A DNA stretch of 64,000 nt from CAVVAH01 sp963746175. GTDB taxonomy: Bacteria > Actinomycetota > Actinomycetes > JACCUZ01. The translations under genes were made by a program, and so were the position numbers. Positions 45,527 through 53,765 of the stretch are shown piece after piece. Under the pieces are notes generated by a model. That model was not told the DNA's origin, did not search any database, and saw only the letters and a program-made list of their open reading frames with translations. Where the stretch lies: assembly GCA_963746175.1 (NCBI GenBank), contig CAVVAH010000001.1:124001-188000 (forward strand), given 5' to 3'. The stretch's first letter is position 1, and each line of letters opens with the position of its first letter.

Positions 45527-47208
45527 TCAGTCGTCCCCCCAGAAGAGACCGCTCTCGGCCCGCGACGCCCGCTGGCTCTCCTGCGGGTGGCGCCGGGCGG
45601 CCCGCCGCTTGCTCGACTCGGTCCGGAAGTAGGCAGCCCCCGCGTCCCGGGCCGCGATCTGGACGACGCCGAGGCAGGGGACCCGCACCTGGCTGAGCAG
45701 GGTCGCGAGCCGCTCCGCCTCGCCGCGACCGGTGCGGCCCTCGCGGACCACGACGATGGCGGACTCGACAGTGGGCATCAGGTCGACGGCATCGCTCGCG
45801 ACGAGTGCCGGCGGGGCGTCGACGAGGACGATGTCAGCGAGCTCCGCGGCCTCGGCGACGAACGGCGCGACCAGCCCCATCAGCGCGCCCGGGTGCTCGA
45901 CCGAGCCGCCTGCCTGGGCGAGCTGGACCCCGGCGATCACGGTGGGCTGCAGGACGGACGCGAGGGGGACCTGACGATCTGCGGCCAGCAGGTCGCTGAG
46001 GCCGCGGCTGGCCGGGACGCCCAGGTAGGCGTGCATCTCCGGGTGCCGGAAGTCGCAGTCCAGGACGATGACGCGGCGGCCGGCCTCGGCGAACGCGAAG
46101 GCCAGGTTGGCGATGCTGGTCGTCTTTCCCTCGCCCGCGCTTCCGGACACGAACAGCAGGACGCGTGGGTTGCGGACCGGTGACCGATGGTTGTCCTCGG
46201 CCGTCGCCGGCAGACCAGGCAGCGGGCCGAGCCGCATCACCGGCCGGCTGGGCAGCTGCTGGACCGCTGAGCGCAGCGAGCGGTAGCTCTCGGCGATCCC
46301 GCTGAGCGGGTCGACTGCCGAGGCGACCTCGCGCCGGCCGCGGCGCCGGTGCGACAGGGCCGGCACGCTGGCGACGACTGGGAGTCGCAGTGCCGTCTCG
46401 GTGGCGGTCCGGCCGCGCAGCCGGGTGTCGAACCGCTCGATGCCGAGTGCGAGGGCCGCACCGAGCCCCAGGCCGACCAGGACGAGCAGAGCGAACCGGG
46501 TCCACCGGTTGGGTGCCGTGACGGCGGTCGCCGGCCCGCCCTTGGTGGCGACCGGGAGGGCAGTGGCCGGCTGCAGCACGCTGAGGTCGAACCCCGCCGT
46601 TGCGCTGCTGACCTGGAGCTGAGTGACTGCGCGACTGGAAGGCCGTGATGGCCCGCTCCAGCCTGGCTCGCTGCGCGAGGCGCAGGTCGTCGGTCCCGTC
46701 GATGCCGGCCCGCCGGTCCTGGTAGTCGACGACGACGTCCTCCAGCAGCGTGACCTTGCCGTCGAGGTCGCTCTGGGCTGCGCTTGCGCAGGACCTGGAC
46801 CAGCGCGTCGCCGAAGGCGTCGGCAACGGCGCCGCGCGGTCGGCGTCCGGGTCGGTGGCACTGATGGCCAAGCGTGTGCGTCGTCTCGTCGGGAAGCGCG
46901 TTGACGCCCTGGGCGAGCTCGTTCGGGTCACCGTCGTAACCGAGGGCCCGGGCAGCGGTCCGGGGCACCGCGCCGGAGGACACGAACACCGGCAGCGTGC
47001 CCAGCGGCACGCTTGTTGGGTCGGTGGCACGCTGGAGCAGCGTCGTCGTCGCCTTGTAGCCGGTGGCAGTTCCTGGAGCCGATCCGGGCCCGGTGCTGGA
47101 CGGCTGCGGCGCCAACGTCACGACGGCCGCGACCAGCGAGACCAGGCCGGCGGCCAGCACGACCAGCCACCGGCGACGGATGATCCTCAGGTAGTCGAGC
47201 GGATCCAT
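45527..47208 (-). CDS. Wzz-type chain-length protein fused to BY-kinase (four frameshifts)
   Basis: Repaired length is 559 residues. The N-terminal membrane segment (about 16-36, LVVLAAGLVSLVAAVVTL) and the second one near residue 245 (FALLVLVGLGLGAALALG) frame a Wzz-like periplasmic loop. The cytoplasmic domain has Walker A (SGSAGEGKTTSIANLA), Walker A' (VIVLDCDFRHP) and Walker B (ADIVLVDAPP). The C-terminal tail has a single Tyr (AYFRTESS) rather than the usual Tyr cluster. Frame breaks lie near 46868, 46830, 46787 and 46632; three insertions and one deletion give the observed 3n+2 span. GAGGGGAG precedes the ATG at 47208. It controls polymer length and export. Confidence 0.82.
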
Positions 47209-47242
47209 CGGTCTCCCCTCGGGTTCCCGGCGTGGCGCTGCC

Positions 47243-49171
47243 TCAGGTCGAGGACGGCCGCCGCCGGCTCGAGCCTCGGCGTCCCGCGCATCGTCGACCA
47301 GCCAGAACAGGTCGGCGCGGACCCGCCGGTCGTCGCCGCGGACGGCGGTGCCGACCAGGTGCTCGACCAGGTCGTCATCGAACTCCGCCACCTTCCGGTC
47401 CCGGCGCAAGGCAACGATCGCCGGGTGTGCCGTGCGGCGACGGCTGCTCGGCCGGCGTGCGGAGCGCCTCCTCGAGCTTCTCGCCGGGGCGGACTCCGGT
47501 GACCCGGATCTCGACGTCGGTGCCGGGCCGGTAGCCGGAGAGCCGGATCATCCGCTTGGCCAGGTCGATGATGCGCACCGGCTCGCCCATCTCGAGCATG
47601 AAGATCTCGCTGCCGGTCGACATCGCGGCCGCTTGCAGCACCAGCTGGACGGCCTCGGGGATGCTCATGAAGTACCGCGTCATCCGCGGGTCGGTCACGG
47701 TGACCGGGCCGCCGGCCTCGATCTGCCGGACGAAGGTGGGGATGACGCTGCCACGGCTGCCGAGCACGTTGCCGAACCGCACGGCGCAGTAGCTCGTGTC
47801 GGCGCTTCCGGCGGCCAGCGTCATGACCTCGCCCAGCCGCTTGGTGGCGCCCATCACGCTGGACGGCGCCACGGCCTTGTCGGTGGACACGAACACCAGT
47901 CGATTGGTGCCGGCATGCACCGCGGCGTCGACGACGTTCCTCGTCCCCATGACGTTGGTCTTGACCGCCTCGCAGGGATGCGCCTCGAGCAGCGGAACAT
48001 GCTTGTGCGCCGCGGCGTGGAAGACCACCTCGGGGCGGTGCTTCGAGAACAGCCGGATGACGTGGTCGCGGTGCCGCACGTCGGCCAGCAACGCGGTGCT
48101 GGGAACCGTCGTGTGCAGCGTCGCCATCAGCTCGTGCAGGTGGGTCTCGTCGTGCTCGAGCAGCAGCAGCTCGGCCGGCCCGCACTCGGCGACCTGGCGG
48201 GCGATCTCGGATCCGATCGAGCCACCTGCGCCCGTGACCAGCACTCGTCGGCCGGCGAGGAGCGACCGGACCGCAGTCAGGTCGGTGTCCACCGGCGTGC
48301 GCCCGAGCAGATCGTCGATCCGCAGGTCGCGGAGCGCGGCGGTCTGCACCCGGCCGCCGACGATCTCGCGCACCGGCGGCAGGACGCGCAGCGGGAGGCC
48401 GGCTTGGTCGGCCAGCTCCGCTGCGCGCCGTACGTCACCGAGCTCGGCGCTCGGGACGGCGAGGATCGCCTGGTGCAGGTCCGCCGAGAGCGCGACCGTG
48501 GCCAGCTGGTCGAAGCCCCCCACGACCGGCACGCCCGCGCAGGCCCGGCCGTGGGTTCGCGGGTCGTCGTCGAGCATGACCACCGGCACCAGGCCGGCCC
48601 GCTGGTCACGCCGCATGCTGCGCACCAGCTCGGCGCCGGCCTCGCCGGCGCCCATCACGGCGACCCGGAGACCAGCGGGGTCGGACTGCCTCCGGTTGAA
48701 GGCGAAGAGCCGGGACTGGAAACGCACCGCACCCAGCAGCCCGGTCACCGCCATCGCGCCGAACACGCTCACGCTCAGGGGGAACGGCCGGCCCACGGCG
48801 AGCGAGCAGGCGGTGACCAGGGCTGCGCTGGTCAGTCCGGCGCCGAGGACCCGGCGCGCCTCGGCCACGCTGGCGTGGCGCCAGATCTGGGCGTAGAGGC
48901 CGAAGACCCAGGCGGCAGCCAGGGTGAGCAGGACGGCCAGCGGAAGGAACTTCAGCAGGTCGGACCACTGGGTGGGGGTGGCTTCGCCGAGGGTCCGGAC
49001 CAGCATGACGAAGCAATAGCCGGCCGCGATGAGGATCGCGTCGAGCACCGCGGCAGTGGCCTCGGCGCGAAGCCGGGCTGCCCGGCGGGCCAGGTCCGCG
49101 CTCCACGCCGGCGCCGCGGATCCGGCACCGGTCCCCAAACCTGGCGTTCTCGGCATTCTGGCGGCCCCCAT
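47243..49171 (-). CDS. CapD/PglF-type nucleotide-sugar 4,6-dehydratase (frameshifted at the end)
   Basis: Membrane-bound dehydratase/epimerase of about 640 residues. Four to five membrane segments (about 45-150) lead to a CoA-binding-like domain (VAVMGAGEAGAELV), then the catalytic SDR domain: VLVTGAGGSIGSEIARQ, ADVRHRD, FHAAAHKHVPLLE, VFVSTDKAVAPSSVMGATKR, in which the Met-Gly-x-x-Lys replaces Tyr-x-x-x-Lys, as usual for this family. As written, the frame stops at 47375. Removing one C near 47428 continues it as SPTAHPAIVALRRDRKVAEFDD, a family-like ending; the exact stop (47243 or 47187) is uncertain. The start at 49171 (MGAARMPR) is a choice among several. Confidence 0.85.
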
Positions 49172-49343
49172 GGCACGTGGACGTGCACTGAACGACCCAC
49201 CGGGCCCGACAGCAGCCACCCATGAGACAGGATGAATCGGACCCTGGCAAGCCGATCTCATCGGTCACCGACCCGCCGCGCCCGGGGTGACGCGGCGTGC
49301 TCCCTGCCCCCCAATCGACGAGGTCACCGAGGGTAGTCCCCTC

Positions 49344-49634
49344 CTAGCCGTCGGTGTCAACGATCAGTCCGTCCCGCTGCAGCTCAGCGAGGGCGGCGAG
49401 CACGTCACGGGCCAGGTCGGCGGGCTTCTCGGCGAACAGCACCGACGCCGCGCCGACCATCTCTGCCACCGTCGTGCGACCGTCGCAGAGCTCCCAGAGG
49501 GCGAGTGCGGTGTCGTTGAGCCGGAACGCCGCCTCGGGTGGCCCGGTCACGACGACGGTCGTGCCGTCCCCGGTGCCGTGCACCCGGAACCCAGCCGGTC
49601 GTGCGGGTCGGCTGTCGAGCGACAGCTGGGTCAT
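49344..49634 (-). CDS. PqqD-like protein 3
   Basis: A 96-residue PqqD-family protein (TTVVVTGPPEAAFRLNDTALALWELCDGRTTVAEMVGAA, then DVLAALAELQRDGLIV). It is the third such domain in the operon, after 36965 and the fusion at 42803. The ATG overlaps the stop of the LuxR gene before it by four bases. The 172 bases between its stop and the CapD start (49172-49343) contain no gene and might hold an internal promoter. Confidence 0.8.
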   Translation of the reverse strand: MTQLSLDSRPARPAGFRVHGTGDGTTVVVTGPPEAAFRLNDTALALWELCDGRTTVAEMVGAASVLFAEKPADLARDVLAALAELQRDGLIVDTDG

Positions 49635-50293
49635 GGCTGGCCTCCGGTGCTGGGGTCCGCGAACCCGTGGTCGTGGGCGAAGCGGGCCGCGTCGATGCGG
49701 GAGTGCACCTCGAGCTTCGTGAGGACGTTCTGGATGTGGGTCCGCGCGGTCTCCGGACTGATCACCAGGCGGTCGGCGACCTCGGCACGGTCGTGCCCCT
49801 GTGCGATCAGCTGGAGGGTCTCGCGCTCCCGCCGGGTCAGCCGGTCGAACCGCGCGCTCGCGGCGTCGTCGCGCCGGCGGCGTTCGATCAGGCTGCCGAG
49901 CAGCGCTCCGAGCATCCGGCGCGGAACCACCGCCTCCCCACGATGTACGGCCGCCAGAGACGCGGACAGCTCGTCCAGCCCGACGGCCTTGGTCTGGAAC
50001 CCGGCCGCCCCCGCCGCGAGACACGCGGTCAGCAGCTCGACATCGGCGTCGTCGGCGAGCACCAGGATCGGCACGAAGCCCCGCTCCGTCACGGCGGCGC
50101 ACCATTCCGCTGCAGGCAGGTCTGCCTGCCCGGAGTCGAGGACGACCAGGTCGTACGCAGTGGCCACGCTCGTCGCCTCGGACGCGACGGCGAGGCCATC
50201 GACCTGGTCCGCAATGCCGCCGGGCGCGCCCAGCGTGACCTGCAGGGCGGTCCGCAGGACGTCGTCGGCGCTGACGACCAGCGCTCGGGTCAC
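49631..50293 (-). CDS. LuxR-family response regulator
   Basis: A 220-residue regulator. The receiver domain (about 1-125) keeps a probable phosphoacceptor Asp (YDLVVLDSGQ), the acidic start SADD and a Lys in FQTKAVG. The C-terminal HTH (about 150-212) reads LTRREREtlQLIAQGHDRAEVADRLVISPETARTHIQNVL, a clear LuxR domain. GTG start, four-base overlap with the second regulator upstream. No sensor kinase is encoded nearby. It may control this operon or another surface locus. Confidence 0.88.
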   Translation of the reverse strand: MTRALVVSADDVLRTALQVTLGAPGGIADQVDGLAVASEATSVATAYDLVVLDSGQADLPAAEWCAAVTERGFVPILVLADDADVELLTACLAAGAAGFQTKAVGLDELSASLAAVHRGEAVVPRRMLGALLGSLIERRRRDDAASARFDRLTRRERETLQLIAQGHDRAEVADRLVISPETARTHIQNVLTKLEVHSRIDAARFAHDHGFADPSTGGQP

Positions 50294-50850
50294 GAGTCCG
50301 TCCCGGCGTCGAGGATCCGGGAACGACGGGCAACCGCCACCGCCGCGTGCCGGTTGGTGACGCCCAGCTTGCCGAAGATGTTCTGGACGTGGGTGCGCAC
50401 GGTGTTCGAGGAGATGCCGAGCTCGGCGCCGATGTCGAGGTTGCCGCGGCCCAGGGCCAGCTGCTGCAGGACCGAGAGCTCGCGGCTGGAGAGGCGGTCG
50501 ACGGCTGCCGTCGGGGACGCTTCCGGCATCGACGTCTGGGCCCGGCCCTGGAGCGCGTCGGCGACGACACGCCGGATGTTCTCGAAGCTGGTGACGGCGC
50601 CGAGCACGGCGACCGTGCCCACCGGGCGCCGGTCGTGCGCCGGCGGCCCGAGCAGCACGACCGCTGGCGCAGTCTCGCCCGGCACCGACCCGAGCAGGTC
50701 TACCGACCCCTGGTGCAGCACGACCAGCCCGACCGGCCCGTCGTCGGCGCCGACCCGAGCGGCGATCCCGCACTCGCGCAGAGCCGCCGCCACCGCGTCG
50801 CCGCGCAGCCGCTGGCGGTCGAGGACGACGACGTGCTCGGTCCCGGTCAT
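50290..50850 (-). CDS. LuxR-family regulator with degenerate receiver
   Basis: A 186-residue protein with a C-terminal LuxR HTH (LSSRELSVLQQLALGRGNLDIGAELGISSNTVRTHVQNIFGKLGV). The N-terminal ~105 residues look like a receiver in outline (VVVLDRQRLRGDAVAAAL), but the position where the phosphoacceptor Asp should be reads GLVVLHQGS, so phosphorylation is unlikely. It could work by dimerising with the regulator encoded just after it. It overlaps the polymerase-like gene upstream by four bases. Confidence 0.85.
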   Translation of the reverse strand: MTGTEHVVVLDRQRLRGDAVAAALRECGIAARVGADDGPVGLVVLHQGSVDLLGSVPGETAPAVVLLGPPAHDRRPVGTVAVLGAVTSFENIRRVVADALQGRAQTSMPEASPTAAVDRLSSRELSVLQQLALGRGNLDIGAELGISSNTVRTHVQNIFGKLGVTNRHAAVAVARRSRILDAGTDS

Positions 50851-51863
50851 GGCACCGTCAGGCTGGCACGTTCCGGCCGCGGCGGCCTCACCGTCCGACC
50901 TTCCGTGCTCCCCGCCAGCCCTGCGACGACGGCGGCGGCCAGGACGACGGCTGGGTAGCGGTAGGTGTAGTCGATGCTCGCCTGCGCGACGAAGACGACG
51001 AGCGCCCAGGCAGCGCCGGATGCACGACCGACGGCACAGCCCAGGAGGAGCAGCACCACGAGCAGGCCGAGCGTCAATGCCGCCGGCACCCCCGCCTCGG
51101 CGGCCAGCTCGAGCGGCAGTGAGTGGGCGAACCTGGTGTCAGCATCCATTCGGGCGGTGGGGCTGGACACCGGGAAGCTGCCGAGGCCACCGCCGGACCA
51201 GGGTGACACGCCGGCCAGCTGCCACCCGTCCTGCCAGAGCGCGACCCGGCGGTCGCTGAGGGCGGAGGTGGCCAACCCGGACCCGGCACCGGTGTATCCC
51301 GCAGCGAGGGCGAGGGGGACGATCGTTGCCACGGCCAGCACGACGGCTGCTACTCCGGTCGAGACGAGGCCGGCCGGACGACTCTGCGCGACGAGCACGC
51401 CCACGACGGCTACCACCGCAAGTGCTGTCGCCGCCGCGCTGCGGGTCTCGATGATGGCGCCGACGAGCAGGATCAGCTCGGCTCCTGCGAGCCACCGCCA
51501 CGGGCCGAGCGGCCGGACCAGCGCGGCCACCGCCGCGACGGCGCAGGCCGCGAGGAACGCGCCGTTGGCGTTGCCGTAGCCGAACGGTGGCGCGGTCGGG
51601 CCACCGGAGAGGATCGCCGGCTGAGTGAGCACCACGGCCGCACCGGACGAGGCCACGGTGAGCAGTGCCCCACCCGCCAGCGGTCGCGGCACGACGCGCG
51701 CGCCGGCGTAGAACAGACCGGCCGCGGCGACCAGGCCGAGCTCACGCGCGGTGCCGGCGTCGCCGTGCCCGGCGCGCGCGAGCAGGGCCAACAGGGCGAG
51801 CCAGCCGACCAGCAGAGCCGCGTCGATGATCCCGCGTCCCGCGAGAGCACGGGGCACGAGCAC
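50847..51863 (-). CDS. O-antigen ligase/polymerase-like membrane protein
   Basis: A 338-residue protein with about nine to ten hydrophobic segments. Between the last segments lies the family's extracytoplasmic signature: WSGGGLGSFPV followed by FAHSLPLELAAEAGVPAA, matching the G-x-G-x-x-x-F and H-x-x-x-L-E-x-x-A-E-x-G pattern of Wzy/WaaL-type polymerases and ligases. It probably joins lipid-linked repeat units into polymer at the outer face of the membrane. The start is GTG at 51863, 37 bases after the epimerase. Confidence 0.85.
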   Translation of the reverse strand: MLVPRALAGRGIIDAALLVGWLALLALLARAGHGDAGTARELGLVAAAGLFYAGARVVPRPLAGGALLTVASSGAAVVLTQPAILSGGPTAPPFGYGNANGAFLAACAVAAVAALVRPLGPWRWLAGAELILLVGAIIETRSAAATALAVVAVVGVLVAQSRPAGLVSTGVAAVVLAVATIVPLALAAGYTGAGSGLATSALSDRRVALWQDGWQLAGVSPWSGGGLGSFPVSSPTARMDADTRFAHSLPLELAAEAGVPAALTLGLLVVLLLLGCAVGRASGAAWALVVFVAQASIDYTYRYPAVVLAAAVVAGLAGSTEGRTVRPPRPERASLTVP

Positions 51864-51900
51864 GGCCAGACGCTATCGGGTCGGGGAGCAGGCGTCGCGG

Positions 51901-52902
51901 TCACGGCGAGGATGTGCCGGGGACGACCGAGGGGGTGCTGGCTGACCCGCCGTGAAGGCCCCCGGCACGTGCTGAAGCCTGCTGGAACCACTGCAGGGTC
52001 TCCTGCAGCCCGCTGCGCAGCGAGGTCGGGGTTGCTGCCGGGAACAGGCTGCGCAGCAGTGTCGTGTCCGCCTGCGAGTCGTGCACGTCGCCGGGCCGCG
52101 GCGGCGCATGCTCCACGGTCACTGGGCTGCCGAGAAGGTCCGCCAGCTCGGCGATGAGCCCGGTGAGCGAGGTCCGGGTGCCGAACGCGAGGTTGACGGC
52201 GGTGTCGTGCGTGACCCGCCGGCGGACGGCGTCGACGATCACGTCGCACACGGTGCCGACGTAGGTGAAGTCGCGGGTCTGCGACCCGTCGCCGTGCACC
52301 CGTAGAGGTCTGCCGGCCACCGCCGCGTCGAGGAACGCCGGGACCACCGCGGCGTAGGCGTGCCCAGCGGCCTGCAGCGGCCCGAACACGTTGAAGAACC
52401 TGAAGGCGAGGACGTCCATCTCGTAACAGCTGGCGTGCGACAGGGCGTAGGCCTCGGTGGCGAGCTTGCTGACCGCGTACGGGCTCAGCGGTGCGGTCCG
52501 CATCGTCTCGCGCTTGGGCAGCTCCAGGTTCGCGCCGTAGACCGAGGACGACGACGCCACCACGAGGTACGGCGAGCCGGCCCGCCGTACCGCCTCGAGC
52601 ACCTCGAGCGTCCCCGTGGCGTTGGCGTGGTGGCTGGTCAGCGGGTCCGCGACCGACCTGGGGACCGAGGGGACCGCCGCCAGGTGCACCACGGCGTCTG
52701 CCCCGGCGAAGGCCCGGTCGAGCAGGTCGCGGTCGAGGATGCTGCCCTCGACCAGCTCGGCGCGCACCCCCTCGAGGTTCGCGGCGGCCCCGGTCGAGAG
52801 GTCGTCCACGGCCACGAGGTCGGGGGAGCCCCACGCCAGGCCGAGGCGACTCAGCAGGTTGGCGCCGATGAACCCGGCGCCACCCGTGACGACGACCTTC
52901 AC
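51901..52902 (-). CDS. NAD-dependent sugar-nucleotide epimerase/dehydratase
   Basis: Extended SDR enzyme of 333 residues, probably UDP-glucose 4-epimerase-like. The NAD motif is VVVTGGAGFIGANL, then VVHLAAVPSVPRS, SSSSVYG and the catalytic YAVSK (about residue 148), with FNVFGP and HGDGSQTRDFTYV further on. The GTG at 52902 is right after GAGGAGCTCA, a good ribosome-binding site. It is the first gene of the long minus-strand operon, so the main promoter should lie in 52903-53049, shared with the divergent Tat-protein gene. Confidence 0.9.
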   Translation of the reverse strand: MKVVVTGGAGFIGANLLSRLGLAWGSPDLVAVDDLSTGAAANLEGVRAELVEGSILDRDLLDRAFAGADAVVHLAAVPSVPRSVADPLTSHHANATGTLEVLEAVRRAGSPYLVVASSSSVYGANLELPKRETMRTAPLSPYAVSKLATEAYALSHASCYEMDVLAFRFFNVFGPLQAAGHAYAAVVPAFLDAAVAGRPLRVHGDGSQTRDFTYVGTVCDVIVDAVRRRVTHDTAVNLAFGTRTSLTGLIAELADLLGSPVTVEHAPPRPGDVHDSQADTTLLRSLFPAATPTSLRSGLQETLQWFQQASARAGGLHGGSASTPSVVPGTSSP

Positions 52903-53049
52903 TGAGCTCCTCACGCGATGGAGCCGCATCGTCTCAGACGATCGGCGGACGAGGTGCGTAGGGCATCTGGCGCGGGTTACGTATGGTCGGGCCCGGCCCC
53001 GGCTTCCTAGGTTGGCTCTGACCGCCGTGACTTCGCATGAGGAGGACCC

Positions 53050-53676
53050 ATGTCCGACACCACCGAGACCACCGAGACCCCCGGCTGGGACCGTCGTCGG
53101 TTCATCAAGGCCTCCGCCGGCGGCGCTGCCCTCGTGTGGGCCGCTCCCACCATCACCGGCCTCGACGCGCGCGCCTTCGCCGCGGGCTCGAACCCGACGT
53201 GCGTCACCACCCTCAGCGACGATTTCGACGATGAGTCGACAACCCCCGACTCTGGTGGCTACTCCACCCAGACCAGCTTGACCAACTTCGCCGCGACGAC
53301 GGGCAATGTGGACGTGATCGGGTACGCCGCGCCGTACATCTACTTCGGTGGCACAGAAGGCCTCTACATCGACCTGATCGGCACCGGTGCCGGGACGACC
53401 ACCGTGCTCGAGTCGAAGGCGGACTTCTGCGAGGGCACGTACACGGTCACCGTCAGGTACTCGGCCGACCCGCGCGGCCTCGCGAACGGAACGATCAGCG
53501 CAGCCCTCGGCAATGGCTCCGGCAGCGTGGCGGTGCCAGCGGGCAACGGCAGCTCGACCGCACAGTCCTTCACGTTCTCCGGAACGGTGCCTGCCGGAGG
53601 TGGCAAGCTCGTGATCACCGCTACCTCCGACGCTGCCAACAACGGCCCGCTCCTGCTCGAGGTCACCGTCGCCTGA
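53050..53676 (+). CDS. Twin-arginine-exported protein of unknown function
   Basis: A 208-residue exported protein. The N-terminus has a Tat signal (WDRRRFIKASAGGAALVWAAP) with cleavage likely after ARAFA (about residue 41). The mature part has two Cys residues (in PTCVTT and ADFCEG) and is rich in Gly, Ser and Thr, with strand-like repeats (TTTVLESKADFCEGTYTVTVRYSAD) that suggest a beta-sandwich carbohydrate-binding-like fold, inference only. GAGGAGG precedes the ATG. It is divergent from the polysaccharide operon across 147 bases and is a candidate partner or substrate of its HprK/PqqD genes. Confidence 0.82.
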   Translation: MSDTTETTETPGWDRRRFIKASAGGAALVWAAPTITGLDARAFAAGSNPTCVTTLSDDFDDESTTPDSGGYSTQTSLTNFAATTGNVDVIGYAAPYIYFGGTEGLYIDLIGTGAGTTTVLESKADFCEGTYTVTVRYSADPRGLANGTISAALGNGSGSVAVPAGNGSSTAQSFTFSGTVPAGGGKLVITATSDAANNGPLLLEVTVA

Positions 53677-53765
53677 CAGGCACCCGCCAGGGCCGGCACC
53701 CCTCCGCCGGCCCTGGGCGGGTCGCCTGGCTGAACGATGTCGGTGTCGGGACGTAGCGTGGGAGC

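Noticed and set aside
36965..50850. Lasso-peptide or PQQ-type cluster because of PqqD domains
   Set aside because: No asparagine-synthetase-like cyclase, B2 protease, radical-SAM enzyme or short precursor peptide gene was found; the HprK/nucleotidyltransferase context fits better.
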